A stretch of 64,000 bases of DNA from an uncultured Prevotellaceae bacterium (GTDB taxonomy: Bacteria > Bacteroidota > Bacteroidia > Bacteroidales > Bacteroidaceae), in contig ONMR01000004.1 of assembly GCA_900318995.1 (NCBI GenBank), forward strand, positions 1 through 64,000, given 5' to 3'. The position numbers and the translations under genes were made by a program. Each line of letters begins with the position of its first letter. The stretch's first letter is position 1. Shown here in pieces: positions 15,330 through 24,594 of this stretch. The notes under the pieces are model-generated. The model was not told the origin of the DNA, made no database searches, and saw nothing but the letters and a program-made list of their open reading frames with translations.

Positions 15330-16640
15330 TTACTTCTTGAAGTCACGAACGGTGTAGTAAACCGGCTTGCGCTGGTACTGACCGTCGAACAGCAGCGGGA
15401 AGTTGTTGGCACCCAGCCATGAATCACGGTCGCCAAGGTTCCAGAAGGTTACGCATGAGAAGTTCTTCTTGTACTTGCGCAGAACCTTGAAGAGCTCATC
15501 ATACTTGGCCATCTGCATCTGAGCGATAGAGTCGGTGAGAGTCTGGCCCTCGCCGCGGCTGAACTGGAGCTGACCGCCGGCCTCGTGGTTGATACGAACG
15601 TCGAACTCGGTGATCTGGATATCGTCAACCAGCTCAAGGTACATCTGGATAGCCTTCTCAAAGTCCTCGATGGTGGGGTTATCATAGATGTTGTAGTGAC
15701 CCTGCATACCGATACCGGTGATAGGAGCACCTTCGCTCTGAAGCTTCTTGACCATGTTGTAGATGTAAGTTCTCTTGGCGGGAGTCCATGCACTGTAGTC
15801 GTTATAGAACAGACCGGCAGTGGGATCTGCCTCGTGAGCAAACTGGAAAGCCTTGAGAATGAATTCGTCACCGCAGAGACGATAGGCGGTTGACTGACGG
15901 AAAGACTGCTCATAAGGAGCATCGGGGTTGTTGGCATCGCTCATAGCCTCGTTTACAACATCCCAGCAGTAAACTACATCCTTATAACGGTTGACAATTA
16001 CCTGGATGTGAGCGCGAAGTGAATCATAGAACTCTTCCTTTGTAGCCTTGGCATACTTGGGAACCTTGATTGTCTGAGGAGCCTGAGCCTGACCCTGCTG
16101 GCCGGGACGCTGACCCTGACGCTGGCCCTGGGGAGCACCCTGAGGACGCTGGCCCTGGGGAGCACCCTGAGGACGCTGGCCACCGAAGCCTCCAAAGCCA
16201 CCGAAGCCTCCGAAACCTCCACGGGCTGTCTGCTCTACCCAAATGGTATCACCTTTCTCGTCACGCTCAACAACCTGATTGCCGTTCTCATCATACTTGT
16301 TGAACATCCAGTCAGCAAACTGGCTGTGCCAAACCAGGCAGTGACCACGCATCTTGATACCGTTGGCACGGCAGAAGTTTGCGATAGCATCGGCCTGAGT
16401 GAAGTTCCATACACCGGGACGCGGATGAATCTCACCCGGTTTCATGCAGTTTTCAGCAGTAATGCTGTTGAACTCCTTGAGAATGATTGATGCCTGAAGT
16501 GAGTCAGTCACGTTACGGGGAGTAACGGCTACACCAATCTTGAAGTAGTTTTTGTAGGCATCCTTAAGACCAGGATCCTTTTGACCACATGCGCTCAATA
16601 CTATTGTAGCAATGAGAGCGATAACGGAAAGTTTTTTCAT
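15330..16640 (-). CDS. GH10 xylanase lipoprotein with low-complexity insert
   Basis: A second endo-1,4-beta-xylanase. I chose the ATG at 16640 because it gives a clean lipoprotein leader, IATIVLSAC (Cys18, then GQKD), so it is probably anchored in the outer membrane. The barrel motifs are GHCLVWHSQ, acid/base E231 in DVVNEAMSD and nucleophile E345 in QITEFDVRI. About residues 141-189 form a Gly/Phe stretch (GGFGGFGG) followed by RPQGAPQGQ repeats, inserted between strand 3 and strand 4 of the barrel. In some Bacteroidota GH10 enzymes CBM domains are inserted in this part; here it holds disordered-looking sequence. It is convergent with tRNA-Arg. Confidence 0.93.
   Translation of the reverse strand: MKKLSVIALIATIVLSACGQKDPGLKDAYKNYFKIGVAVTPRNVTDSLQASIILKEFNSITAENCMKPGEIHPRPGVWNFTQADAIANFCRANGIKMRGHCLVWHSQFADWMFNKYDENGNQVVERDEKGDTIWVEQTARGGFGGFGGFGGFGGQRPQGAPQGQRPQGAPQGQRQGQRPGQQGQAQAPQTIKVPKYAKATKEEFYDSLRAHIQVIVNRYKDVVYCWDVVNEAMSDANNPDAPYEQSFRQSTAYRLCGDEFILKAFQFAHEADPTAGLFYNDYSAWTPAKRTYIYNMVKKLQSEGAPITGIGMQGHYNIYDNPTIEDFEKAIQMYLELVDDIQITEFDVRINHEAGGQLQFSRGEGQTLTDSIAQMQMAKYDELFKVLRKYKKNFSCVTFWNLGDRDSWLGANNFPLLFDGQYQRKPVYYTVRDFKK
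16074..16220 (-). repeat. Low-complexity coding repeat inside the GH10 gene
   Basis: Tandem codons encode GGFGGF units and then QRPQGAPQG and QGQR units. The DNA is strongly periodic on both strands and opens long spurious frames. Such tracts can change length by slippage. Confidence 0.85.
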
Positions 16641-16751
16641 TAACTGATAAATTGTAATTAATAATTGTTGTTTGTCTTTTTGTGGGTTCAAAATTAAGCA
16701 TTTTATTTAATTATGTACCAATTGATAATATAAAACAATGTAAAAGTCAGG

Positions 16752-18815
16752 TCATTTGACGGCGCAATTGTCATAGAAGAAACGGAATACACGTCTGGTA
16801 ATGTAGTTGCTGCCCAGGTCATGTGTGTGGCCGGGCAGGTAGAGCTGCTCAAAGTCCTTGTCGTGCCTGACCAGTTCGGACACTACCTGAAGGGTTGAAG
16901 CTGGGTCTACGTTGTCATCCATCTCTCCGTTAATCAGGAACAGCTTGCCTTCCATGCGCCATGCGTTGTCCACGTTGGAGTTTTCGGAGTACCATGGTCC
17001 GACAGGCCATCCCATCCACTGCTCGTTCCACCATATCTTGTCCATCCGGTTGTCATGGCAGCCGCACAATGCTACTGACACCTTATAGAAATCATTGAAG
17101 AACAGCAAGGCGGAGAGTGCGTTCTGGCCACCTGCAGAATAGCCGTAGATACCCATGTTTGATGTGTCCATGTAAGGATACTTTTTCTGGGCGGCTTTTA
17201 TCCAGAGTATCCGGTCGGGGAATCCGGCATCCTTCAGGTTGCGGTATGCCACATCCTGAAAGCTCTTGGAGCGGTTGTCTGTGCCCATGCCGTCAATGTA
17301 AACCACTATGAATCCCATTTCAACGAGGCGGCTGAAACGGTTGCTGACCAGGAAGTTCTTATCCACGTATGAGTCATGCGGGCCGGAATAGATATATTCC
17401 ACAACCGGGTATTTTTTCTTTGAATCAAAGTTGGCGGGACGGAAAATCGTTCCCCAGATGTCGGTCTTTCCGTCGCGTCCCTTGGCATGGAATACCTCGG
17501 GCATGGTATAGCCGGATTCCAGCAGGGCGGAGGCATCGGACTCCTGGAGTTTAAGGATAACGGTACCGTCCGAAGTCCTGCGTACTACACTCTTGTAAGG
17601 CTGGTCGGGGCGTGACCAGTTGTCGACAAATGCAGTATGACGGCTGTTCATGATTATCTCGTGGTGTCCGTTCTCGGGAGTGAGGTCTTTCACCTTCCCG
17701 CTGTTAAGGTCCAGACGCAGGAGATGTTTGTTGTAAGGGTCTTCTCCCTTTGAGGCGTTGAAGCCGTTTGCATAGAACAGTATGAATCCGTCATTCTCAT
17801 CTATGAACTGTATTTCACGCACGTTCCACTGTCCTTTGGTGAGTTGGCGTATGCTGCCGTCCGATGTGTCAATCATATAGAGATGACGCCAGTCATCACG
17901 CTCGGATATCCAGAGTATGTGGCGTCCGTCTTTCATCCAGTGGCGGTAGAGGTCATTGTAATAGACGAATGTTGCAGATTTCTCCTGGGCAAGTATGCGT
18001 GGGGTTCCGTCGGTTTCTATGGCGACAAGCTGGTATAACTGATGTCCGCGCTGATTGTATTCGAACGTGAAGAATCTTGAGTCCGGTGACCACCTGCCGA
18101 GTGTCAGGTCAAACTGGTTCTGCCATGGGGTGGGGTCAACCGGTATCTGCTTTAACTGACCGATGCTGAACAGGGCGGGTGCTGCCTGTGGCAAAGGGTC
18201 GCCGGGCTTGTCATAGTCAAGCCAGCGGTATGTGGGCTGTACCTGGTCGTCGGGGTGGGAATTACGTAACAGTATCTGACGCTGCTCGTGCTCCTGCTTT
18301 CGCAAGGCCGATATATACCTGGAGTCCGGCGACCATTGGATCTGAGAGTAGCCGTCATGTTCATTGCCGTCAAAACTCAATTGTGTCAGTTCTCCGCTCT
18401 CCCTGTTCCTGACCCATACGTTGTGATCGCGGATAATGCACTCCCAAAGGTTGTCAGGAGACCTTAGCCCTGTATCGCTACGACCTCCGAAAGCTCCGTT
18501 CCAGCCTGTGAAATCCCCCCGTACCATACGCTGCTGGCGGGCTCGCATATAAGAATCGGCAGTGTCACGCGGAACTACGGTTTTTGTGACGGCATTTATG
18601 TCGACTCGGTAGTAGATAAAGTCCTTGCCATCCCATGCGTAGTAAAAGAACGTTGTTGAATCAGTCCAGGTGGGATTGACCGAACCGAATGTCACCAGAT
18701 TGGTGTATGAAGCCACCCTATTGGAAGATTCCTCATACAGTCTGTCAAAATCACCGGCCCGAACGCTGACTGTCAGGATTGATGCGGCAATCAGCAAAAT
18801 GGCTTTTCTGTTCAT
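16752..18815 (-). CDS. S9 family dipeptidyl peptidase (DPP IV-like)
   Basis: A serine exopeptidase that probably releases dipeptides (Xaa-Pro type) in the periplasm. I start it at 18815 ([14 protein letters not shown]), which gives a signal peptide ending VRA/G; the open frame extends 57 codons further with no leader. An N-terminal beta-propeller (DPPIV_N-like) with SPDSRYIS and SPDSRFFT repeats is followed by an alpha/beta hydrolase domain. The nucleophile Ser is in [10 protein letters not shown], the Asp in NGEMDDNVD and the His in PGHTHD. The 687-residue length is typical. It is divergent from the glutamate dehydrogenase gene, and a second S9 peptidase lies at 27.2 kb. Confidence 0.92.
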   Translation of the reverse strand: MNRKAILLIAASILTVSVRAGDFDRLYEESSNRVASYTNLVTFGSVNPTWTDSTTFFYYAWDGKDFIYYRVDINAVTKTVVPRDTADSYMRARQQRMVRGDFTGWNGAFGGRSDTGLRSPDNLWECIIRDHNVWVRNRESGELTQLSFDGNEHDGYSQIQWSPDSRYISALRKQEHEQRQILLRNSHPDDQVQPTYRWLDYDKPGDPLPQAAPALFSIGQLKQIPVDPTPWQNQFDLTLGRWSPDSRFFTFEYNQRGHQLYQLVAIETDGTPRILAQEKSATFVYYNDLYRHWMKDGRHILWISERDDWRHLYMIDTSDGSIRQLTKGQWNVREIQFIDENDGFILFYANGFNASKGEDPYNKHLLRLDLNSGKVKDLTPENGHHEIIMNSRHTAFVDNWSRPDQPYKSVVRRTSDGTVILKLQESDASALLESGYTMPEVFHAKGRDGKTDIWGTIFRPANFDSKKKYPVVEYIYSGPHDSYVDKNFLVSNRFSRLVEMGFIVVYIDGMGTDNRSKSFQDVAYRNLKDAGFPDRILWIKAAQKKYPYMDTSNMGIYGYSAGGQNALSALLFFNDFYKVSVALCGCHDNRMDKIWWNEQWMGWPVGPWYSENSNVDNAWRMEGKLFLINGEMDDNVDPASTLQVVSELVRHDKDFEQLYLPGHTHDLGSNYITRRVFRFFYDNCAVK

Positions 18816-19026
18816 CTCTCTGAAGTTTTTATCGTGTTTCAAAGGTAGTAATATTTTTATAGATGTAAAAGGTGTAGTTATTCTGACAAAATGATAGGTG
18901 TTAATGTGCTTTTTTACTCGTTTTTTCTGTGTTTTTCCTGAGTTTAGGGCCGGGGCAAATTGAATAAATATCAAAATGTTATTCAAAAAAGACGGGTAAG
19001 CCGGTACAATGTAAAAAAAATAGTTT

Positions 19027-19034
19027 TACCTTCG
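19027..19034 (+). promoter_or_regulatory. -7 motif of the glutamate dehydrogenase gene
   Basis: TACCTTCG fits TAnnTTYG and lies 28 bp before the ATG at 19062. It also argues against the more upstream start at 18960. No TTTG box is present at the right spacing. Confidence 0.5.
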
Positions 19035-19061
19035 CTTCAGGAACCAATTAATGCATCACAT

Positions 19062-20399
19062 ATGAATATCAATAACATTATGGCTGACCTTGAGCGTCGG
19101 CATCCTGGTGAAAGAGAGTATCTGCAGGCTGTACGTGAAGTGCTGACAAGTGTAGAACCTGTCTATAATCAGCATCCGGAATTTGAGGCAGCCAAGATAG
19201 TTGAGAGAATGGTTGAACCTGACCGTATCTTTACGTTCAAGGTGCCATGGACCGATGACAACGGAGAGATTCATGTCAATACCGGTTACCGTGTCCAGTT
19301 CAATAATGCCATAGGCCCGTATAAGGGCGGTTTGAGATTTCATTCGTCCGTAAACCTCTCTATACTTAAATTCCTGGGCTTTGAGCAGACTTTCAAGAAT
19401 GCACTTACCACATTGCCGATGGGCGGCGGAAAAGGCGGTTCGGACTTTTCGGCACGCGGACGTTCGGCGGCCGAGATAGAGCGCTTCTGTCACAGTTTCA
19501 TGCTTGAGCTTTGGCGTAACATCGGTCCGGATACCGATGTGCCGGCCGGCGATATCGGTGTGGGTGCCCGTGAGATCGGTTATCTGTACGGCATGTATAA
19601 GAAACTGGCTCGCGAAAATACAGGCGTGCTGACAGGAAAGGGGCTTACATTCGGGGGCTCTAAGATTCGTCCTGAGGCAACAGGATTCGGTGCCCTCTAT
19701 TTCCTCAGGCAGATGCTTGAGGATAGGGGCGATACGCTTGACGGCAAGACGATTGCGATAAGCGGCTTCGGCAATGTGGCCTGGGGTGCAGCCAAGAAGG
19801 CGACGGAGTTGGGCGCAAAGGTGGTCACACTGTCCGGCCCGGATGGCTATGTGTATGATAAGGATGGCCTTAATGATGAGAAGATTGCATATATGCTCCA
19901 GCTGAGAGCCACAAACAATGATGTCATTGCGCCGTACGCACAGAAATACGGAGCAGAGTTCTATGCCGGCCGCAAGCCTTGGGAATGTAAGGTGGATATC
20001 GCCATGCCCTGCGCGACTCAGAATGAACTTAACGGCGAAGACGCCGCAATGCTTATCAGGAACGGTGTCAGGTATGTGGCTGAGGTTTCCAACATGGGCT
20101 GTACTCCAGAGGCTATAGATGCATTCATCGGAGCACATATACTATATGGACCGGGTAAGGCGGTGAACGCCGGTGGAGTAGCCACATCAGGCCTGGAAAT
20201 GACCCAGAACGCAATGCATATCTCATGGTCGGCCCAGGAGGTTGATGCACGTCTGCACACAATCATGTCAGACATCCACGAGCAATGCGTCAAGTACGGA
20301 ACTGAGCCCGACGGTTATGTGAACTATATGAAAGGTGCCAATATCGCCGGATTCATGAAAGTTGCCCAGGCGATGCTTGAACAGGGATTCTTGGGATAA
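19062..20399 (+). CDS. gdhA: NADP-type glutamate dehydrogenase
   Basis: Interconverts 2-oxoglutarate plus ammonium and glutamate, the main ammonia assimilation route in many Bacteroidales. Starting at 19062 (MNINNIMADLERRHPG) it is 445 residues, the normal length for the hexameric class. Diagnostic stretches are YKGGLRFHSSVNLSILKFLGFEQ cut short as YKGGLRFHSSV, the catalytic-lysine motif PMGGGKGGSDF, PAGDIGVGAREIGYLYG and the Rossmann motif SGFGNVAWG. The cofactor is inferred from the family type. The gene runs 1 bp from the next aminopeptidase, suggesting an operon for peptide and amino-acid turnover. Confidence 0.95.
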   Translation: MNINNIMADLERRHPGEREYLQAVREVLTSVEPVYNQHPEFEAAKIVERMVEPDRIFTFKVPWTDDNGEIHVNTGYRVQFNNAIGPYKGGLRFHSSVNLSILKFLGFEQTFKNALTTLPMGGGKGGSDFSARGRSAAEIERFCHSFMLELWRNIGPDTDVPAGDIGVGAREIGYLYGMYKKLARENTGVLTGKGLTFGGSKIRPEATGFGALYFLRQMLEDRGDTLDGKTIAISGFGNVAWGAAKKATELGAKVVTLSGPDGYVYDKDGLNDEKIAYMLQLRATNNDVIAPYAQKYGAEFYAGRKPWECKVDIAMPCATQNELNGEDAAMLIRNGVRYVAEVSNMGCTPEAIDAFIGAHILYGPGKAVNAGGVATSGLEMTQNAMHISWSAQEVDARLHTIMSDIHEQCVKYGTEPDGYVNYMKGANIAGFMKVAQAMLEQGFLG

Positions 20400-20400
20400 T

Positions 20401-22197
20401 ATGATAAAGGAGAGAATAGAAGCACTCCGTCACTGCATGGCGGAGTGGGGATGGAATGCTGCGGTTACAGTGGGCGAAGATCCCCATAACAGTGAGTATA
20501 CTCCCAAACGTTGGTGCCAACGCGAGTTTATAAGCGGTTTTACAGGCTCTGCCGGTGTGGTGATCGTAACTGAAAGTCACGCCGGTCTCTGGACTGATTC
20601 CCGATACTGGATACAGGCAGCTGCAGAACTTGAAGGCACAGGCATAGAACTCCACAAGATGGTGTCGGTCGAAGACAAGGACTGGATATCCTGGATAGCC
20701 GATAATATTCCTGCTGGAGGCAAGGTTGGCATTGACGGGCTATGTATGAGCATGAATGAGGCGACGCAGCTGAATAATGCGCTCGTCCCGAAGGGTGCAT
20801 CTGTGATTTCCAAACCGGATTATCTGGAAGCGCTTTGGCCCGACAGGGCATTGCTTCCTCAGGGGAAGGTCCGGGTTCATGAAGAAATATATGCCGGCCG
20901 CAGCAGGGCGGACAAGATCTGCTGGCTGCGTGGTGAACTGGAACGGAAAGGCTGCCGGTATATGTTCCTTAACTGTCTGGACCAGATTGCCTGGCTGCTC
21001 AATATACGATCCAATGATGTTGAGTATTGTCCGTTTGTAATATCATTTGCATTGGTCGGTCCCGAACAGGTTTGGCTGTTCGCTGAGATTTCAAAATTCG
21101 AGACAGATGTTATATCCGACCTTGAAAAAGACAATGTCAGGGTGATGCCGTATTCGGAATGCGGAAAGTTTATCGGAACCTTAAAGGCTTCCGGTAAGGT
21201 CCTGATAGATTCCGGGTCTCTCAATTATGAGACAGGCAGAGCGATTGCCGTTTGTTTCGGCCAGGATAATACCGTGTCCGGTGATTCTCCTGTAGAAGTG
21301 GCTAAATCAGTCAAGAATGAAGTTGAAATAGAGGGCTTCCGCAAGGCATATATCCAGGACGGAATAGTACAGACGCGTTTTTTCAAGTGGCTTGAGGAGG
21401 AAGTGACGGCAGGACACCGTATAACTGAATCCGATGCTTCCGACAAACTGCATCAGCTACGTGCCGCTATGCCTGATTTTCTTGATGAAAGTTTTGAAAC
21501 GATTTCCGCATACGGCCGTAATGCGGCACTTCCACATTATACGACGGTCAGGGGCAGGGATGCAGTCATAGAGCCTCACGGCTTATACCTTAATGACAGC
21601 GGTGCCCATTATAAATATGGTACAACCGATATTACCCGCACTGTACCGATGGGGCCTCTTACCGATCTGGAACGCGAGGATTATACCCTTGATATGATGG
21701 CCATGATTGACCTGGCAATGGCAATATTTCCTGAAGGGACACCCGGATGCAGGATCGACGCTATTGCCAGACGTCCGCTGTGGCAGGCTATGCGTAATTT
21801 CGGGCATGGAACCGGACATGGAGTGGGCAATGTGTTGTCAGTACATGAGGGCCCGCAGAGTATCCGCCAAAATCTAAAGAGCCAGCCTTTGCTGCCCGGA
21901 ATGATCACGTCCGATGAACCTGGCATTTACAGGGAAGGTTTTCATGGCGTGCGTCATGAGAATATGATTCTATGTGTCCCTGCCGGTGAAAACGAATTCG
22001 GGCGCTGGTTGTCGTTCGAGACACTGACGCTGACATATCTGGATGTGACTCCTCTTGTGATTCCGTTAATGGAGCGCAGGGAACTGGAGTGGCTTAATCA
22101 ATTCAATAATAATGTTTTCAACACCTTGAAACCATATCTGGATGATTCCGAGACGGAGTGGCTGGCTTCAAAGACAAAAGCGATAAATATCGGTTAA
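20401..22197 (+). CDS. Xaa-Pro aminopeptidase (M24B)
   Basis: A metallo-aminopeptidase that removes N-terminal residues preceding proline. The start at 20401 is 1 bp after the gdhA stop and gives 598 residues, the long cytosolic aminopeptidase-P form with two creatinase-like N-terminal domains. Metal ligands are visible in LNDSGAHYKYGTTDITRT (two Asp), GHGTGHGVG (His), TSDEPGIY (Glu) and VRHENM (Glu). There is no signal peptide. Its position after gdhA suggests co-expression. Confidence 0.94.
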   Translation: MIKERIEALRHCMAEWGWNAAVTVGEDPHNSEYTPKRWCQREFISGFTGSAGVVIVTESHAGLWTDSRYWIQAAAELEGTGIELHKMVSVEDKDWISWIADNIPAGGKVGIDGLCMSMNEATQLNNALVPKGASVISKPDYLEALWPDRALLPQGKVRVHEEIYAGRSRADKICWLRGELERKGCRYMFLNCLDQIAWLLNIRSNDVEYCPFVISFALVGPEQVWLFAEISKFETDVISDLEKDNVRVMPYSECGKFIGTLKASGKVLIDSGSLNYETGRAIAVCFGQDNTVSGDSPVEVAKSVKNEVEIEGFRKAYIQDGIVQTRFFKWLEEEVTAGHRITESDASDKLHQLRAAMPDFLDESFETISAYGRNAALPHYTTVRGRDAVIEPHGLYLNDSGAHYKYGTTDITRTVPMGPLTDLEREDYTLDMMAMIDLAMAIFPEGTPGCRIDAIARRPLWQAMRNFGHGTGHGVGNVLSVHEGPQSIRQNLKSQPLLPGMITSDEPGIYREGFHGVRHENMILCVPAGENEFGRWLSFETLTLTYLDVTPLVIPLMERRELEWLNQFNNNVFNTLKPYLDDSETEWLASKTKAINIG

Positions 22198-22253
22198 TAG
22201 GGCATTTTAATGTTTTATCTATTTTGTTAAAAGAATTAAACTATAGCATTGCT

Positions 22254-22261
22254 TACCTTTG
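22254..22261 (+). promoter_or_regulatory. -7 motif of the orphan 7TM gene
   Basis: TACCTTTG matches the consensus exactly and lies 24 bp before the ATG at 22285. It rules against a start at 22249, which would lie upstream of the promoter core. Confidence 0.55.
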
Positions 22262-22284
22262 TAAACGTTTTTAATACATTTCTA

Positions 22285-23097
22285 ATGCGTTATCAACTGT
22301 ATTTTTTGCTCTTACCTGTAATTGTAGGCTATATATGGCTGTTCGTCTATACGGTACGTTCGCCAAGGAATGATTATTATAGGAAATTGAAGCGCTTTGT
22401 CGCTGTGTTGTCTTCCTTCTTCCTGTTTGCTTTCCTTTCGTCATTTACTCAGCATAAGCTCATGCTTCACTTTGTGCTGTTTGAACAGGTTTGCGCCCTG
22501 GCTCTTGTGCCCTCATTGGTTTCATTGACCGAGGAGTTCGGTGCCCCAAAGCCAAAAGGCCTTTTTTACAGACTGTGCTGCATGATTCCGCTGATACATC
22601 TGGTTTTAGGTATTGAAACTGTTTTTGTGGCCGGTTTTGAATCAAGCGTCGGTATCTATCTGGAAGCGGTTTCTTTTAACGGACCAATGTTCCCATATCT
22701 GAACGATAATGCACAGATTGTATTCTATGCCAGTTATACTTATGTGTTCAAGACGTTCTTATTGCTTGGATTCCTGTTCTTTGCAATAAAGATTATGACA
22801 TGTGCCATCGGCGGTTCCTGCAGTCTGGGTAATGTAATGGGGTTCCTGTTCAAAGGTCGTAAGAGTCAGACTGTTCCAGTTCTTTATTTCCTGTCCCTGG
22901 TAGGATTCCTTATCATAATACCTGCTGTTGTGGTAGGAAAAGACAGCTATTCGGATAAGGTCATATTGACAGCCTTAGCCTGCATCATTCTGGCTTACGT
23001 GGTAATGATGATCTCCTTGATAGGGGCGGGCGGTCCTGTCAATCCCCAGTCGCTTGGAGTAATTATCAGGTCATTAAAAAATAAAGGGAATTCCTGA
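22285..23097 (+). CDS. Orphan multi-pass membrane protein, sensor-like
   Basis: About 270 residues with seven probable membrane spans and no soluble domain. I do not recognise a named family. The layout (PRNDYYRKLKR after span 1, short loops, a cytoplasmic stub SLGVIIRSLKNKGNS) resembles the membrane halves of the AraC-type regulators at 29.3 and 61.1 kb, but no helix-turn-helix follows. The next 570 bp contain no downstream frame that could restore one. It might be a reduced sensor or simply an unrelated membrane protein. Confidence 0.6.
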   Translation: MRYQLYFLLLPVIVGYIWLFVYTVRSPRNDYYRKLKRFVAVLSSFFLFAFLSSFTQHKLMLHFVLFEQVCALALVPSLVSLTEEFGAPKPKGLFYRLCCMIPLIHLVLGIETVFVAGFESSVGIYLEAVSFNGPMFPYLNDNAQIVFYASYTYVFKTFLLLGFLFFAIKIMTCAIGGSCSLGNVMGFLFKGRKSQTVPVLYFLSLVGFLIIIPAVVVGKDSYSDKVILTALACIILAYVVMMISLIGAGGPVNPQSLGVIIRSLKNKGNS

Positions 23098-23154
23098 TGC
23101 CGGTATTCCCCCCAATCAGGGGATTGCCGCAAAAACAGCCATTTACAAATCGTA

Positions 23155-23267
23155 TAAACAAAACAAGAGACTCGCTGCACAGCGGGTCTCTCGTTCTCAA
23201 TAGTCCTTTTCCAATAATTGAAATTTAGATGAACCGGTTTCACAACCAATCTTCTCTCCTTGTTTGC
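23155..23267 (-). ncRNA. Predicted small RNA 1 (about 110 nt)
   Basis: On the minus strand TATATTTG (23272-23279) is a good -7 motif. About 75-100 nt downstream is an 11-bp hairpin, AGAGACYCGCT type (23166-23191, loop GTGC on this strand), followed by TTGTTTTGTTT. The segment is a free-standing promoter-terminator unit antisense to nothing annotated. It contains AAGGAGAG followed 10 nt later by GTG, so a short peptide cannot be excluded. Confidence 0.45.
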
Positions 23268-23518
23268 GATACAAATATATGTGCTAATTGTGATTTGTCG
23301 CATTTTTTTCAGTGTTAAATACATGCATATATTACAATTTTTTTAATTTGGGAATCGAAATTGTAAAAATGACAATAAAAACGGAGATGTTTTGAAAATA
23401 AATGGGACGAATTCTAATGGTTTTTGGCGTATTCCCGTTTTTACATATTCCGGTTTTTACGTTTCATTGATTCTGTCTTCGCGAAACATTAATGAGTGTT
23501 AATGGTTTGCGGGGGTAT

Positions 23519-23587
23519 AAAAAAGCAGAGAAGCGGGACTTCACAGTTCCGCTTCCCTTAAAATAAAATCTAATACCATGAAAAACA
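23519..23587 (-). ncRNA. Predicted small RNA 2 (about 70 nt) with micro-ORF
   Basis: On the minus strand TATCTTTGC (23592-23600) is followed by a short transcript ending in a 10-bp hairpin, GAAGCGGAAC/GTCCCGCTTC (23530-23555), and then TCTGCTTTTTT. A 12-codon frame (23541-23579, MVLDFILREAEL) ends within the hairpin, as in attenuator leaders, but no gene follows on this strand. The remainder of the 23098-23673 gap is A/T-rich with no gene I can support. Confidence 0.5.
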
Positions 23588-23642
23588 CGTAGCAAAGATA
23601 TGCTTCAAATTTTTCATTTCCAAGAATTATGCTGATTTTTTA

Positions 23643-23650
23643 TAATTTTG
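23643..23650 (+). promoter_or_regulatory. -7 motif of the pseudouridine synthase gene
   Basis: TAATTTTG lies 24 bp before the ATG at 23674, which supports that start over the one at 23629. Confidence 0.5.
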
Positions 23651-23673
23651 TGGCACAAAAACCATTCAGATAC

Positions 23674-24594
23674 ATGTACGGTACACAGAACGGCAAAAGA
23701 AAACTATATACTGCCGATAATATCAAATCATATACGGTTACAGCGGAGACTACACTACTACCATTTCTTATGGAAAGTCTGTCCGGTCTCAGCCGCACTG
23801 AAATCAAATCCATGCTCAAATACAAGCATGTTGCCATAAAAGGTTCGGCTGTAACACAATTCGACACTCCGCTTATGCCGGGAGACATTGTCGAAGTTAA
23901 TTTCGGCCGTTCATTCTTTAAGTTCAATAATCCTCAGGTCAAGATATTGTATGAGGATAAGTGGATGGTTGTAATTGAGAAGTCTTCCGGACTGCTTTCA
24001 GTTGCCAATGACCGATCACGTGAGAATAACGCATTCAATATTGTCCGTGATTATGTGCGTCATGAAGATCCAAATGCTGATTTATACGTATGTCACAGGC
24101 TCGACCAATACACTTCGGGTATACTGTTATTTTCAAAGAATCAGGATATGATGCTTGAGATGCGCTCCAACTGGGATTATTACGTTAAGGAACGCAGGTA
24201 CATCTGCGTCACTGAAAATATCCCGGCCAAGAGTGAGGATACCATTGAGAGTATGCTGGCTCAGAATGACAGGATGCAGGTTTTTTCGACAACCGACACA
24301 GAGAGAGGACAATTGGCTGTCACGCACTACAAAGTATTAAGGACCCGTGGCAGATATGCTCTCGTCGACGTGGAGATATTCACCGGCAAAAAGAACCAGA
24401 TCAGGGTTCATATGTCCGAAATGGGTTGTCCTATTGCAGGAGATATGAAATACGGAGCCGAGACCAATCCGGCCCGAAGGCTTATGCTTCATAACTACCG
24501 TCTCTCGTTCATTCATCCCGTGTCCGGTGAACTTATGAGATTCTCTTTGCCCACTCCACCGGTATTCCGTAAACTGACATCATCGGACAAATGA
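23674..24594 (+). CDS. RluA-family 23S rRNA/tRNA pseudouridine synthase
   Basis: Isomerises uridine to pseudouridine in structured RNA. The start at 23674 (MYGTQNGKRK) lies just after a promoter-like motif. An N-terminal S4-like RNA-binding domain (about 30-90: SGLSRTEIKSMLKYKHVAIKG) is followed by the catalytic domain with the motif VCHRLDQYTSGILLFSK, in which the Asp is catalytic. Later KKNQIRVHMSEMGCPIAGD matches the family end. The target site cannot be assigned from sequence alone. It overlaps the next gene by 4 bp (ATGA). Confidence 0.93.
   Translation: MYGTQNGKRKLYTADNIKSYTVTAETTLLPFLMESLSGLSRTEIKSMLKYKHVAIKGSAVTQFDTPLMPGDIVEVNFGRSFFKFNNPQVKILYEDKWMVVIEKSSGLLSVANDRSRENNAFNIVRDYVRHEDPNADLYVCHRLDQYTSGILLFSKNQDMMLEMRSNWDYYVKERRYICVTENIPAKSEDTIESMLAQNDRMQVFSTTDTERGQLAVTHYKVLRTRGRYALVDVEIFTGKKNQIRVHMSEMGCPIAGDMKYGAETNPARRLMLHNYRLSFIHPVSGELMRFSLPTPPVFRKLTSSDK

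Noticed and set aside
16070-16303. Proline/Gly-rich plus-strand frame
   Set aside because: A shadow of the GH10 low-complexity repeat.
18816-18986. N-terminal extension of the DPP IV-like peptidase
   Set aside because: The 57 extra codons would bury a clear signal peptide; the region is A/T-rich promoter DNA.
19056-20138. A 360-codon minus-strand open frame
   Set aside because: Antisense to glutamate dehydrogenase with no recognisable motif, leader or promoter.
22995-23324. A 109-codon minus-strand open frame after a purine-rich AAGGAGAG
   Set aside because: It runs antisense into the membrane gene and includes the terminator hairpin; a small RNA is the simpler reading.
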